From Clostridiaceae bacterium (GTDB lineage: Bacteria; Bacillota; Clostridia; Oscillospirales; Acutalibacteraceae), in contig JAEEHB010000044.1 of assembly GCA_016280595.1 (NCBI GenBank), positions 1 to 64,000 on the forward strand: a stretch of DNA of 64,000 nt, given 5' to 3'. Positions 6,595 to 16,462 of this stretch are shown in pieces (within the stretch, counting starts at the first letter, position 1; every line of letters starts with the position of its first letter). Below the pieces are notes generated by a model, which saw only the letters and a list, made by a program, of their open reading frames with translations, was not told the origin of the DNA and did no database searches. The translations under genes were made by a program, and so were the position numbers.

Positions 6595-8019
6595 TTATTC
6601 GTGCTGATTTGTGTCGGGGACTATTTCGCCGGTGCTCTCATCATAATAAAGGAATCTCGGATATTCCTCAAAGGTGTCAACGGTCGCCTGGCCGTCATAG
6701 TAAAGAAGCACTTTGATGAAGTGATCAAGGCTGCTGCCGAGATTTGCGTGAAGATAATTTCTCACAAACCAGGTCTGCTCCTGATAGGCGCAGGTGGAGG
6801 CGTCAACCGTTTTATCGGGTGAAATGAACTCGGGTGAAACGCCCGCGATATATTCATCACTCAGGGTTTCGCCGTACTGCGCGGCGGTTGCTCCCATAGA
6901 GGCATATTTAAGGTCTACGGTGTTGTCGCCCGCGTTTTTCCACGAGGGAGTGAGGAAAAGAGAGCAGTAGCCGTAACGCGCTATGACATAGAAGTTTGAA
7001 GTGCTGTTAATCTGCTCGATTGTCTCCGCTTTATACGGGCGGATGCGGGTGTTGTAATCATCGATGCCCGCTCTCAGGTTGCTTCTGTCAACTCCGTCAT
7101 CCTTATAAACTTCGTTGAAAACATAGTTGTACGCTTCGTCGATTTTATCATCGGGAATCATTGCCCAAATGCTGTACCATCTGCCGAAGAGAGGAAGAAT
7201 GCCGGTAGCGAGTTTGTTCATACCGATATTGTCAATCATATAGTTGACAAGGTCACAGGCGGCTCCGGTGATACCGGTTTTGAGCAGCACCTGCATGAGG
7301 GTGTTGAGCAGTTTTTCTTTATCGTTATAATCGAAAGCCGCTTTGAGGTATTCGGTGAGCGCTTCCGGGTCAAAACGCATCTGACCGGTCATCAGTTCGC
7401 CATTGTAGGTTTCGCCGAAAACGGCGGTTGAGTTGAACGCCCAGCTTCTGACTTTGCTTGTGCCGTAAAGCCTCGCGTAGGTGGTGCATACCACGCCGCC
7501 GTAACTGTGGCACTCGAGGACAACCTGCCTGCAGCCGGAGCACTCAAGCACATAGTTGATGAAATCATTGAGGTCGGCGGCGGTGTCAATGGGATTTAAG
7601 CGCCAGTCATAAACAAACGAAAGTTCGGAATCTTTTTTGATATCCTCCGGTGCGGGGTACTCCCATCTGACGCCCGATGTATTGTCAAGTTCGCCGTTTT
7701 CACTCAGGAAAATGGGGCTGAACATATCGGTGACTACCGGGATAAGTTCATCGGCGAATTTCTGCCAGTTGTGAGTGAAAAGGAATTTGCCGATAATCGG
7801 CAGACTCTCTTTAACTGCCTCTTTTATTCTGTCTCCCGAAGGGGGCCAGGCAAGCTCTGAATCGGGATCGGAGGGGTCAACATAAATATCGGAGCCCATA
7901 AACCCGTGAACGAAAATATAGGGGCAGTCGGCACTGTATTCGACGGCATAAGCGGCAACGCTCAGCACTCCGCCGAAAGCAAGCGCGAGGGTAAGAATAA
8001 CTGCGCAAAGTTTCTTCAT
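6595..8019 (-). CDS. secreted alpha/beta hydrolase, LCAT-like
   Basis: A 474-residue protein with a cleavable signal peptide (MKKLCAVILT... to about AAYAV), then an oxyanion-region FVHGFMGSD, a YDWRLNP stretch typical of the lecithin:cholesterol acyltransferase-like lipase group, and a nucleophile elbow CHSYGG. The family elbow is GxSxG; the first glycine is Cys here. A late DHF may supply the catalytic histidine. It probably hydrolyses an ester outside the cell, with substrate unknown. The ATG at 8019 follows AAGGAGAG; an earlier in-frame start would lie inside the promoter. Monocistronic. Confidence 0.75.
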   Translation of the reverse strand: MKKLCAVILTLALAFGGVLSVAAYAVEYSADCPYIFVHGFMGSDIYVDPSDPDSELAWPPSGDRIKEAVKESLPIIGKFLFTHNWQKFADELIPVVTDMFSPIFLSENGELDNTSGVRWEYPAPEDIKKDSELSFVYDWRLNPIDTAADLNDFINYVLECSGCRQVVLECHSYGGVVCTTYARLYGTSKVRSWAFNSTAVFGETYNGELMTGQMRFDPEALTEYLKAAFDYNDKEKLLNTLMQVLLKTGITGAACDLVNYMIDNIGMNKLATGILPLFGRWYSIWAMIPDDKIDEAYNYVFNEVYKDDGVDRSNLRAGIDDYNTRIRPYKAETIEQINSTSNFYVIARYGYCSLFLTPSWKNAGDNTVDLKYASMGATAAQYGETLSDEYIAGVSPEFISPDKTVDASTCAYQEQTWFVRNYLHANLGSSLDHFIKVLLYYDGQATVDTFEEYPRFLYYDESTGEIVPDTNQHE

Positions 8020-8042
8020 AGTATTCACTCTCCTTGTGAAAC

Positions 8043-8071
8043 ATTTTAACACGGGCAGGCTATACAGTCAA
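8043..8071 (-). promoter_or_regulatory. promoter of the secreted hydrolase
   Basis: On the minus strand TTGACT (8071-8066), a 17-base spacer and TAAAAT (8048-8043) precede the hydrolase start by about 23 bases. Confidence 0.78.
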
Positions 8072-8144
8072 CCGCAATAATTAATAAGAAATACATACCT
8101 GCTTTTATTAAATATAAAAATTAACAAATTATTTAAAAAAAGTG

Positions 8145-8173
8145 TTTAAATTCATCCTGTTCTATGATATACT
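8145..8173 (+). promoter_or_regulatory. promoter of the DUF512-der-ruv gene run
   Basis: TTTAAA (8145-8150), a 17-base spacer ending in TGA and TATACT (8168-8173), i.e. an extended -10 (TGATATACT). It stands about 45 bases upstream of the first of 17 closely spaced genes. Confidence 0.65.
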
Positions 8174-8217
8174 TTATTCTAAATGTAGTATGGGGAAGTA
8201 TAGGCAGGTGAAAGTGT

Positions 8218-9525
8218 ATGTCCGTAAAAATAGCCTCTGTTTCGCAGGAAAGTAAATGTTATAAAAAGGGCATACGCCCCGGCGATATGCTTCTTACGAT
8301 TAACGGCAACGAAATAAAAGATATTCTCGATTACCGTTTTTACATTACGGAAAGAAAAGTGAAAGCGGAGTTTCAGAAGCAGGACGGCGGCAGAAAGTCC
8401 GTAACAATCCGCAAGGATCAGATGGACGATATAGGGCTCGATTTCGAAACCTATCTTATGGACAGACAGCGTGCCTGCAAAAACAAATGCATCTTCTGCT
8501 TTGTGGACCAATTGCCCGAGGGCATGAGAGACAGCCTCTACTTCAAGGATGACGATGACAGGCTTTCATTTCTTTTCGGCAACTATGTCACACTGACAAA
8601 CCTCGACGAAGAGGAAGTGGCAAGGCTGATAAAAATGAAAATCAGCCCGATAAACATTTCGGTGCATACAATGAATCCCGCTCTGAGAGTAAAGATGATG
8701 CACAACCCCCATTCGGGCGAATGCCTCAGATACATTAAGGACTTTGCGGACGCAGGGCTTACAATCAACGCGCAGCTCGTGCTCTGCCCCGGAATAAACG
8801 ACGGCAAAGAACTTGTGTACTCGCTCGAAAAACTGTTTGAATACTACCCCTCAATGGGCAGCATAGCCTGCGTGCCCGTAGGGCTCACAAAGCACAGGGA
8901 CGGCCTGTGTCCGCTCAAAGGATATGACGCAAAGACCGCGGGCGAGGTAATAGATACCATTGACGAGGAAAACAGAAAATTCAAAAAGAAGCACGGCGTT
9001 AAAATCGCCTTCGCCTCCGATGAGTTTTACATCATAGCAGGCAGGGATATTCCCCCGGCGGAATACTACGACGATTTTCCGCAGCTTGACAACGGCGTGG
9101 GAATGTGGGCTCTGCTCAAATCGGAATTTGAAGAAGCACTTGAGAATCACCCGCCCCGTGCAATAAGCAGAAAGGTGACGCTTGTTACAGGCGCGGCGGC
9201 ATATCCGCTGATGAAGGAACTGTGCCCGCTTGCGGAGGAAAAATTTGACGGGCTCGAAGTAAATGTGGTTGAAATCAAAAATCACCTTTTCGGCGAAAGC
9301 GTTACGGTATCCGGTCTTATTTCGGGCAAGGACATTTACGAAACGGTCAAAGATATGGACCTGGGCGAAGAACTGATAATACCTCCCAACTGCCTCAGAA
9401 GTGAGGGAGATATGTTCATAGACAGTATGACAACGGAAGAACTGAGCGATTTGCTCAAAGTAAGGATAAAGCAGAACAAGAGCAGCGGAGCAGACCTGCT
9501 CGACGCTCTTACAGGAGAAAATTAG
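8218..9525 (+). CDS. DUF512 radical SAM / PDZ protein
   Basis: A 435-residue protein with an N-terminal PDZ-like segment (about residues 3-65, GIRPGDMLLTINGNEI), a radical SAM-type cysteine cluster CKNKCIFC at about 87-94, and a C-terminal DUF512 domain. Members are annotated as putative Fe-S oxidoreductases of unknown reaction. In many Firmicutes the gene sits directly upstream of der, as here (9-base gap), which suggests a ribosome- or translation-related role, although that is inference. AGGTGAAAG precedes the ATG at 8218. It is the first gene of the long run. Confidence 0.88.
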   Translation: MSVKIASVSQESKCYKKGIRPGDMLLTINGNEIKDILDYRFYITERKVKAEFQKQDGGRKSVTIRKDQMDDIGLDFETYLMDRQRACKNKCIFCFVDQLPEGMRDSLYFKDDDDRLSFLFGNYVTLTNLDEEEVARLIKMKISPINISVHTMNPALRVKMMHNPHSGECLRYIKDFADAGLTINAQLVLCPGINDGKELVYSLEKLFEYYPSMGSIACVPVGLTKHRDGLCPLKGYDAKTAGEVIDTIDEENRKFKKKHGVKIAFASDEFYIIAGRDIPPAEYYDDFPQLDNGVGMWALLKSEFEEALENHPPRAISRKVTLVTGAAAYPLMKELCPLAEEKFDGLEVNVVEIKNHLFGESVTVSGLISGKDIYETVKDMDLGEELIIPPNCLRSEGDMFIDSMTTEELSDLLKVRIKQNKSSGADLLDALTGEN

Positions 9526-9534
9526 GAGGAAAGT

Positions 9535-10863
9535 ATGGCAGGTGTTGTTGCCATAGTAGGCAGGCCGAATGTAGGCAAATCAACATTGTTTAACAAACTC
9601 ACCGGAGTGAGGAAAGCAATAGTTGACGATACGCCCGGCGTTACAAGAGACAGAATATACGGCGACTGCGAGTGGCTCGGGCACAGATTTGCCCTGATTG
9701 ACACCGGCGGTATAGAGCCGGAGAGCGAAGATATAATACTCAAGCAGATGAAGCGGCAGGCACAGCTTGCCATAGACTCGGCGGATGTAACCGTGCTTGT
9801 TACAGATATACGCTCCGGCGTGGTGGCAACGGATATGGAAGTTGCCTCAATGCTGCGAAAGAGCGGAAAACCCGTGATACTCGCGGTGAACAAATGCGAT
9901 TCCATAGGCGAATTACCGCCCGATTTTTACGAGTTTTACAATCTCGGGCTCGGCGAACCGTTTGCGATATCATCAGTTCACGGCCACGGCACGGGAGATA
10001 TGCTCGATGAAATAATCAAGTATCTGCCCGAAGAAGCGGAAGACGGCGAAGACGAGGATGAATACATCAAGGTAGCTGTGATAGGCAAGCCGAATGTCGG
10101 CAAGTCCTCGCTCGTAAACGCTGTGCTCGGCGAAAACAGAATGATAGTATCCGATATTGCGGGCACCACGAGAGACGCCACGGACTCTGTGCTTGAAAAC
10201 GAGCACGGCAAATTCGTATTCATCGATACGGCAGGCCTCAGGCGCAAGAGCAAGGTGTATGACCAGATTGAGAAATACTCTGTCATCAGAGCCAAGATGG
10301 CGGTTGAAAGAGCGCAGGTGTGCGTGATTATGATTGACGCCACCGAGGGCTTCACCGAGCAGGATTCAAAGGTGGCGGGCATTGCTCACGAAATGGGCAA
10401 GGGCTGTATAATCGCCGTAAACAAATGGGACGCCGTTGAAAAAGACGGAAAGACTATGGACAGAGAGAGAAAGAAACTTATGGAGGATTTCTCCTTTATG
10501 TCCTACGCCCCGATTATATTCATCTCTGCAAAAGAGGGGCTCAGGCTCGACCGTCTGTTTGAACTTATCAAATTTGTGGACACTCAGAATGCGATGAGAA
10601 TTTCCACCGGCAAACTCAACGATGTGCTCGCGGACGCCACCGCGAGAGTACAGCCGCCCTCGGATAAGGGACGCAGGCTGAAAATCTACTATATGACGCA
10701 GGCATCCACGAGACCCCCGACATTTGTCTGCTTCGTAAACAGCGCGGAACTTTTCCACTACAGTTATCAGAGATATATTGACAACCGCATAAGAGAAGTA
10801 TTCGGCCTTGAGGGCACGCCCACAAGGATGGTAATAAGAGAAAGAGAGACAAAGAAGAAATGA
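9535..10863 (+). CDS. der: ribosome biogenesis GTPase Der
   Basis: A 442-residue double GTPase (also EngA) needed for 50S subunit maturation in the cytoplasm. Two full G domains are visible: GRPNVGKST, DTGGIE and NKCD in the first; GKPNVGKSS, DTAGLR and NKWD in the second. A C-terminal KH-like domain (about 350-440) follows. Length is normal. An AGGAGG site lies before the ATG, and the gene overlaps ruvC by 4 bases. Confidence 0.97.
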   Translation: MAGVVAIVGRPNVGKSTLFNKLTGVRKAIVDDTPGVTRDRIYGDCEWLGHRFALIDTGGIEPESEDIILKQMKRQAQLAIDSADVTVLVTDIRSGVVATDMEVASMLRKSGKPVILAVNKCDSIGELPPDFYEFYNLGLGEPFAISSVHGHGTGDMLDEIIKYLPEEAEDGEDEDEYIKVAVIGKPNVGKSSLVNAVLGENRMIVSDIAGTTRDATDSVLENEHGKFVFIDTAGLRRKSKVYDQIEKYSVIRAKMAVERAQVCVIMIDATEGFTEQDSKVAGIAHEMGKGCIIAVNKWDAVEKDGKTMDRERKKLMEDFSFMSYAPIIFISAKEGLRLDRLFELIKFVDTQNAMRISTGKLNDVLADATARVQPPSDKGRRLKIYYMTQASTRPPTFVCFVNSAELFHYSYQRYIDNRIREVFGLEGTPTRMVIRERETKKK

Positions 10864-11354
10864 TTGTTCTCGGCATTGACCCCGGCTACGCGATAGTAGG
10901 CACGGGCGTGGTGCAGCAGGTAAACAACAAATTCAAAATGCTGTATTACGGCGCGATACTCACCGAGGCGCATACGCCCTTTAACTTGAGAATAGAGAAA
11001 ATATTCGACGAAGCCGACGCGCTTATAAAAACATATAAGCCCGATGCAGTCGCTATGGAGAAACTGTATTTCAACACAAACCAGAAGACGGCAATCGATG
11101 TGGCGCAGGCAAGGGGCGCGCTGATACTCGCGGCGCAGAAAAACAGAGTGCCGATTTACGAATACACTCCCCTGCAGGTAAAGATGAGTGTTGTGGGCTA
11201 CGGCAGGGCGGAAAAGAAGCAGGTGCAGGAAATGACAAAGGTCCTGCTCGGCCTCGATAAGATACCCAAGCCCGATGATGCCGCAGACGCTCTCGCTCTG
11301 GCAATCTGCCACTGCCACAGCGCAGGCTCAATCTTAGGCAAACTTAACGGATAA
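10860..11354 (+). CDS. ruvC: Holliday junction resolvase RuvC
   Basis: A 164-residue endonuclease that cuts four-way junctions made by RuvAB during recombinational repair. The acidic catalytic residues are in place: Asp in GIDPG at the N-terminus, Glu in AMEKLYF (about residue 67) and the C-terminal DDAADALA. It overlaps der by 4 bases (ATGA) and leads directly into ruvA and ruvB, giving the whole resolvasome in one block. Confidence 0.96.
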   Translation: MIVLGIDPGYAIVGTGVVQQVNNKFKMLYYGAILTEAHTPFNLRIEKIFDEADALIKTYKPDAVAMEKLYFNTNQKTAIDVAQARGALILAAQKNRVPIYEYTPLQVKMSVVGYGRAEKKQVQEMTKVLLGLDKIPKPDDAADALALAICHCHSAGSILGKLNG

Positions 11355-11378
11355 AACATTTCACGGAAAGGGAACAGT

Positions 11379-11987
11379 ATGTTTTACAGTCTGACAGGAA
11401 AAGTAGTATATACGGACGAATCAACAATCGCCGTTGAATGCTCCGGCGTTGCATTCAGCCTCACCGCAAGCGCCAACACACTCAGAAAGTGCGGAGAAAC
11501 AGGTTCGGTGCAGACCCTTTACACCTATCTCAGCGTAAGGGAAGACGCCCTTGATCTTTTCGGCTTTGCCGACAAGAGCGAACTTGACTGCTTCAAGATG
11601 CTCATAGGCATCACCGGAGTAGGCCCCAAGGCGGCGATAGCAATTCTCTCCGCTCTAACACCCGATGCTCTCGCACTCGCTGTTGCGAGCGAAGACGCAA
11701 AGGCGATAACAGCCGCCCAGGGTATAGGCGGCAAGATTGCGGGCAGGATAGTGCTTGAACTCAAAGGCAAGATTGACACGCTCCCGCTTTCGGGTGACAC
11801 TACAGGCAAAGTGGCGGACATCAAGAAGTCCGGCATAACTTACGCGGGTGAAGAGGCGGTCAACGCCCTTGTTTCGCTCGGCTTTTCGCGCACCGAAGCG
11901 GGTGTTGCGGTAGGCAAACTCGACGGCAATCTTTCAACGGAAGAAATGATTAAGCGCGCGCTCACTATGCTCGCCGGTAAAATGTAA
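11379..11987 (+). CDS. ruvA: Holliday junction DNA helicase subunit RuvA
   Basis: A 202-residue protein that binds the junction and loads RuvB. It shows the N-terminal OB fold (about 1-63), the two helix-hairpin-helix motifs ([16 protein letters not shown] and [16 protein letters not shown]) and the C-terminal domain III that touches RuvB (about 150-202). Length is usual. Preceded by GGAAAGGGA at proper spacing, 24 bases after ruvC and 11 before ruvB. Confidence 0.96.
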   Translation: MFYSLTGKVVYTDESTIAVECSGVAFSLTASANTLRKCGETGSVQTLYTYLSVREDALDLFGFADKSELDCFKMLIGITGVGPKAAIAILSALTPDALALAVASEDAKAITAAQGIGGKIAGRIVLELKGKIDTLPLSGDTTGKVADIKKSGITYAGEEAVNALVSLGFSRTEAGVAVGKLDGNLSTEEMIKRALTMLAGKM

Positions 11988-11998
11988 GGAGAAGAAGT

Positions 11999-13030
11999 AT
12001 GGATATGGATTTTGAAAACCGGTTTGTGGACGCGCAGTACTCCGCCGCCGACGATAACGATATAGAACTTTCCCTTCGCCCGAAAGTGCTTGACGAATAC
12101 ATCGGGCAGGAGAAGGTAAAAGAAAACCTTTCGGTTTACATACAGGCGGCAAAGCAGAGAAACGAGCCGCTTGACCACGTTTTGCTTTACGGCCCTCCGG
12201 GTCTGGGCAAAACCACGCTCGCGGGCATTATCGCAAATGAAATGGGCGTTAATTTCAGAGTGACGAGCGGCCCCGCCATTGAGAAACCCGGCGACCTTGC
12301 GGCTCTGCTGACAAATCTCAGCGAGGGCGATGTGCTCTTCATTGACGAAATTCACCGTCTTTCAAGAGCAGTTGAAGAAGTGCTTTACCCCGCTATGGAA
12401 GACAATGAACTTGATATTATCATAGGCAAAGGCCCTTCCGCCCGTTCAATAAGGCTTGAACTGCAGAAGTTCACGCTCGTGGGCGCAACCACCAGAGCGG
12501 GTCAGCTTTCAGCCCCGCTGCGTGACAGATTCGGTATGATATTCCGCCTTGATATGTACACACCCGAAGAACTGTCAAGGATAGTGAACAGATCAGCAGG
12601 CATACTCGAAATGGACATCGACCCCGAAGGCGCAATGGAAATCGCCTCACGCTCAAGAGGCACTCCGAGAATTGCAAACAGATTTCTCAAAAGGACGAGA
12701 GACTTCGCACAGATTGTGGGCGACGGCAAGATAACGAAAGAAATCGCCGACATTGCTCTTGCAAAAATGGAAGTTGACAAAATCGGTCTTGACGCGATTG
12801 ACCGCCTCATACTCACCACAATGATAAAGAACTACAATGGCGGTCCCGTAGGTCTTGAAACGATTGCCGCCGCAATAGGCGAAGAATCAATCACGATAGA
12901 AGATGTATACGAGCCCTTCCTTCTTCAGGCGGGTTTCATTTCAAGAACTCCGAGGGGCAGATGCGTCACCCCCGCCGGCTACGCTCACCTGGGCATACCT
13001 ATGCCCGGTCAGCAGAAGATGGATGTATGA
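11999..13030 (+). CDS. ruvB: Holliday junction branch migration motor RuvB
   Basis: A 343-residue AAA+ helicase that drives branch migration with RuvA. Visible motifs are Walker [10 protein letters not shown], Walker B FIDEIHRL, sensor 1 GATTRAG, the arginine-finger region (RDRFG) and the C-terminal winged helix (about 260-335, SRTPRGR). AAGGAG precedes the ATG. It closes the ruvCAB set. Confidence 0.97.
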   Translation: MDMDFENRFVDAQYSAADDNDIELSLRPKVLDEYIGQEKVKENLSVYIQAAKQRNEPLDHVLLYGPPGLGKTTLAGIIANEMGVNFRVTSGPAIEKPGDLAALLTNLSEGDVLFIDEIHRLSRAVEEVLYPAMEDNELDIIIGKGPSARSIRLELQKFTLVGATTRAGQLSAPLRDRFGMIFRLDMYTPEELSRIVNRSAGILEMDIDPEGAMEIASRSRGTPRIANRFLKRTRDFAQIVGDGKITKEIADIALAKMEVDKIGLDAIDRLILTTMIKNYNGGPVGLETIAAAIGEESITIEDVYEPFLLQAGFISRTPRGRCVTPAGYAHLGIPMPGQQKMDV

Positions 13031-13048
13031 TTCAAGAGGTTTAACCGT

Positions 13049-13921
13049 ATGAGAACTGCAGGTCTTTGGAAAGACTATGAACTTATTGACTGCTCCGACG
13101 GAAGCAGGCTTGAGCGCTGGAACGATATTATACTTATCCGCCCCGACCCTCAGGTTATATGGAAAACTCCGAAAGAGCATCCTCTGTGGAATAATCCGCA
13201 CGCGGTTTATCACCGCTCAAATTCGGGCGGCGGCAGCTGGGAAATATGTAAAAAAATGCCCGATGTATGGAAGGTCGGCTACGGTGAACTTATGTTCAAC
13301 ATAAAGGCGATGGGCTTCAAGCATACGGGGCTTTTCCCCGAGCAGGCGGTTAACTGGGATATGACCGCAGATATAATCAGGAACGCCGGAAGACCGGTAA
13401 GCGTGCTCAACCTGTTTGCATACACGGGCGCTGCGAGCGTTGCCGCTCTCAAAGCGGGCGCGAGCGTTACTCATGTTGACGCGTCAAAAGGTATGACGCA
13501 GTGGGCAAAAGAAAACGCCGCGTCAAGCGGTGTGGCTGACAGACCGGTGCGCTGGCTGGTTGACGACTGCCTTAAATTCGTGCTCAGGGAGCAGCGCAGA
13601 GGCAATAAATACGACATCATCATTATGGACCCGCCGTCATACGGCAGAGGGCCGGGCGGAGAAGTGTGGAAACTCGAAAACGAAATTCACTCTTTCGTGA
13701 GCGAATGCGTTTCAATCCTTTCGGATAATCCGATAATGATGCTCATAAACTCCTACACAACGGGGCTCTCCCCTTCCGTTATGGAGTATATTCTCGGCGA
13801 AACCGTGCAGAAGAAATTCGGCGGAACAACCGAGAGCGATGAAATAGGCCTGCCCGTTTCATCAAAACCCGGCAGGGTGCTTCCTTGCGGAGCAAGTGCA
13901 ATATGGAGAAACAAAGGATAA
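13049..13921 (+). CDS. class I SAM-dependent methyltransferase, RlmI/RlmK-like
   Basis: A 290-residue methyltransferase. The SAM-binding core begins at about residue 117 (VLNLFAYTGAASVAALKAGA), with an acidic loop (HVDASKGM), an Asp-rich middle strand and the catalytic DPPSYGRG at about 194-201. The arrangement matches the COG1092 rRNA cytosine methyltransferase-like group (RlmI type). This form lacks an obvious PUA domain; instead it has an N-terminal beta-rich region of about 110 residues. Probably an rRNA or nucleic-acid methylase; exact target not assignable. It sits 18 bases after ruvB and 4 before ecfA1. Confidence 0.82.
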   Translation: MRTAGLWKDYELIDCSDGSRLERWNDIILIRPDPQVIWKTPKEHPLWNNPHAVYHRSNSGGGSWEICKKMPDVWKVGYGELMFNIKAMGFKHTGLFPEQAVNWDMTADIIRNAGRPVSVLNLFAYTGAASVAALKAGASVTHVDASKGMTQWAKENAASSGVADRPVRWLVDDCLKFVLREQRRGNKYDIIIMDPPSYGRGPGGEVWKLENEIHSFVSECVSILSDNPIMMLINSYTTGLSPSVMEYILGETVQKKFGGTTESDEIGLPVSSKPGRVLPCGASAIWRNKG

Positions 13922-13925
13922 TCAG

Positions 13926-14771
13926 ATGCAGGAAAAACTGATTGAAGTAAAAAATCTGACTTATGTCTATGAGTCCGACGACCCGGAAACAAAACCGGTG
14001 ACCGCGCTCAGAGACATTAATCTTGACATATACAAGGGCGAATTCGTCGCGGTGCTCGGCCACAACGGATGCGGCAAGAGCACGCTCGCGAAACTCTGCA
14101 ACGCCATTTACGAGCCTACCGAAGGCAGTGTAACCGTAAAAGGCATCCCCTCGGGCACCGAAGAGGACGGCGACAGAATCAGGCGTATAGTCGGTATGGT
14201 TTTTCAGAATCCCGACAATCAGATTGTCGCAACGATTGTGGAAGACGATGTCGCTTTCGGCCCCGAAAATCTCGGCGTTGAGCCGAAGGAAATCCGCCGC
14301 AGAGTTGACGAAGCGCTCAAGAGCGTGAATATGTATGACCTTCGCGAAAGAGAGCCGCACAAACTTTCCGGCGGGCAGAAGCAGAGAGTTGCGATAGCGG
14401 GAGTTATCGCAATGCAGACGGAGTGCATCATTTTTGACGAGCCTACCGCCATGCTCGACCCTTCGGGCCGCCGCGAAGTGATGCAGGCAATTCAGCGTCT
14501 CAACAAAGAAATGGGCATAACCATAGTGCTCATAACGCACTTTATGGACGAGGCTGTAAAAGCGGACAGGGTTGTTGTGATGGACAAGGGCAGTATCATT
14601 ACCGAAGCAACCCCGAAAGAGGTCTTCTCGCAGGTTGACCTGCTCAGAAGCCACGGTCTCGACGTACCTCAGTCAACAGAACTCTGCCACGACCTCGGTC
14701 TCGGTGAAGGAGTAACAAGCACAGAGGAATGTGTTGATAAAATCTGTGCTCTGCTGGGAGGTGCGAAATGA
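13926..14771 (+). CDS. ecfA1: ECF transporter ATPase EcfA1
   Basis: A 281-residue ABC ATPase of the energy-coupling-factor module that powers vitamin and metal S-components. Walker A GHNGCGKST is at about 45-53, signature LSGGQKQR, Walker B IIFDEPTAMLDP and switch histidine in LITHFMDEA. The ATG at 13926 follows AAAGGA; longer starts overlap the methyltransferase. It overlaps ecfA2 by 4 bases, and the order A1-A2-T-truA is the usual Firmicutes one. No S-component gene is in the window, as expected for a shared (group II) module. Confidence 0.94.
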   Translation: MQEKLIEVKNLTYVYESDDPETKPVTALRDINLDIYKGEFVAVLGHNGCGKSTLAKLCNAIYEPTEGSVTVKGIPSGTEEDGDRIRRIVGMVFQNPDNQIVATIVEDDVAFGPENLGVEPKEIRRRVDEALKSVNMYDLREREPHKLSGGQKQRVAIAGVIAMQTECIIFDEPTAMLDPSGRREVMQAIQRLNKEMGITIVLITHFMDEAVKADRVVVMDKGSIITEATPKEVFSQVDLLRSHGLDVPQSTELCHDLGLGEGVTSTEECVDKICALLGGAK

Positions 14772-15634
14772 ACTGCGCGATTGAAATCAGAAATCTCAGC
14801 CATCTTTACTCCCCCGGCACTCCGAGTCAGGTGACCGCGCTCAAGGATATAAACCTCAGAATAGGGCACGGCGAAATCCTCGGAATAATCGGACACACGG
14901 GCTCCGGCAAGAGCACGCTCATATCGCATTTCAACGGTCTGCTCAAGCCGAGCAGCGGCACCGTGCTTGTTGACGGCGAAGATATACACAAAGACAAGGA
15001 GACCCTGCGCTCTTCCCGGTTCAAAGTGGGGCTCTGCTTCCAGTATCCAGAGTATCAGTTATTCGAGGAAACCGTTTTCAAGGATATTGCTTTCGGGCCT
15101 AAAAATATGAAACTCTCCGACGACGAAATAAAGCAGAGAGTTTTAAGAGCTGCTCAGTACACGGGCGTGCCTGAGGAGATGCTTGAAAAATCCCCCTTCG
15201 ACCTCTCGGGCGGCGAAAAGCGCAGAGTTGCCATAGCGGGCGTTATGGCAATGGAGCCGCAGGTGCTTGTGTTTGACGAGCCGGCGGCGGGACTTGACCC
15301 CTCGGGGCGCAAGGCGCTGATAAATCTCATAAAAGATTACCATAAGAAAACCGGCTGCACGGTGATAGTTGTCTCCCACTCAATGGAAGATATCGCACGC
15401 CTTGCAGACAGGCTCATAGTAATAAACGGCGGCACAATAGCAATGGACGGCTCTCTTCACGATGTCTTTTCCCGCAGTGAAGAACTTGCCGGAATGGGGC
15501 TTGACGTGCCCGAAGTTACCAAAATCTTTGCTCAGATAAGAGAGCGCGGCTTTGACGTGCCTCTTGATGTTTATTCGGTGGAATACGCCGAAAAAACCAT
15601 TCTTTCAATGCTGGAAGGAGGTAATGTTCAATGA
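14768..15634 (+). CDS. ecfA2: ECF transporter ATPase EcfA2
   Basis: A 288-residue partner ATPase to EcfA1. Walker A GHTGSGKST, signature LSGGEKRR, Walker B VFDEPAAGLDP and VSHSMED are all intact. The two ATPases form a heterodimer under EcfT. A GGAGG site lies in the end of ecfA1, the coding regions overlap by 4 bases, and it overlaps ecfT by 4 bases, so the three subunits are translationally coupled. Confidence 0.94.
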   Translation: MNCAIEIRNLSHLYSPGTPSQVTALKDINLRIGHGEILGIIGHTGSGKSTLISHFNGLLKPSSGTVLVDGEDIHKDKETLRSSRFKVGLCFQYPEYQLFEETVFKDIAFGPKNMKLSDDEIKQRVLRAAQYTGVPEEMLEKSPFDLSGGEKRRVAIAGVMAMEPQVLVFDEPAAGLDPSGRKALINLIKDYHKKTGCTVIVVSHSMEDIARLADRLIVINGGTIAMDGSLHDVFSRSEELAGMGLDVPEVTKIFAQIRERGFDVPLDVYSVEYAEKTILSMLEGGNVQ

Positions 15635-16446
15635 TTAGCGACATCACCTTCGGTCAGTATTACCCCGCAAAATCCGTGCTTCACAAGGCGGACCCGAGAA
15701 TAAAACTCCTGCTCACATTTCTGATGATTGTTTTCCTGTTTGTGTGCAAGAATTTCTTTTCGCTCGCCGTTATGGTTTTTGTCACCGTGCTCGCGACAGT
15801 ATTTTCGGGCGTGCCGTTCAAGGTGATACTCAAGAGCATAAGGCCCGTGCTTGTGATACTGATATTCACCACATTTCTCAACATTTTTTATACCAAAGGC
15901 GGTACGGTCTATTTTGAATTCTGGAAATTCTCCGTTACCGAAAAAGGTATAAACAACGCGGTATTCACCGTGATACGCATAATCACCCTGGTTGTGCTCA
16001 GTTCACTTTTAACATACACAACCACCCCGACGGACCTCACAACAGGTCTTGAGCGTCTGCTCTCCCCTCTCAATCTGATTCATATCAAGGTGCATACCCT
16101 TGCGATGATGATGACACTCGCGCTCAGATTCATCCCGACTCTGATTGAGGAGACGGAGAGAATAATGAACGCGCAGAAAGCAAGAGGCGCTGACCTTGAA
16201 ACGGGCAGCCTCATTCAGAGGGCGAAAGCGCTCATCCCGATATTCGTGCCTCTGATGGTCTCTTCCTTCAGAAGGGCGTATGAACTTGCCTTTGCAATGA
16301 CCTGCCGCTGCTATACGGGCGGAGAGGGGCGCACAAGGATGAAGCAGATGAAACTCTCGGCGAGAGATTTTGTACTGCTCGCCCTGTGCCTTATCGCCTG
16401 CGCGGGAGTTATTGTACTCAACATATTTTTCGAGCCTGTGATTTAA
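15631..16446 (+). CDS. ecfT: ECF transporter transmembrane protein EcfT
   Basis: A 271-residue integral membrane protein with about six helices. It has the cytoplasmic coupling helices that touch the two ATPases, with basic motifs QKARGAD and MTCRCYTGG standing for the two conserved Ala-Arg-Gly-type sites. It joins EcfA1/A2 to exchangeable substrate-binding S-components. AGGAGG is placed in the end of ecfA2. Confidence 0.94.
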   Translation: MISDITFGQYYPAKSVLHKADPRIKLLLTFLMIVFLFVCKNFFSLAVMVFVTVLATVFSGVPFKVILKSIRPVLVILIFTTFLNIFYTKGGTVYFEFWKFSVTEKGINNAVFTVIRIITLVVLSSLLTYTTTPTDLTTGLERLLSPLNLIHIKVHTLAMMMTLALRFIPTLIEETERIMNAQKARGADLETGSLIQRAKALIPIFVPLMVSSFRRAYELAFAMTCRCYTGGEGRTRMKQMKLSARDFVLLALCLIACAGVIVLNIFFEPVI

Positions 16447-16462
16447 GGCGGAAAGAAATGAA

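Noticed and set aside
13896-16446. Riboswitch control of the ecfA1A2T genes.
   Set aside because: These genes overlap and follow the methyltransferase by 4 bases; there is no leader that could hold a riboswitch.
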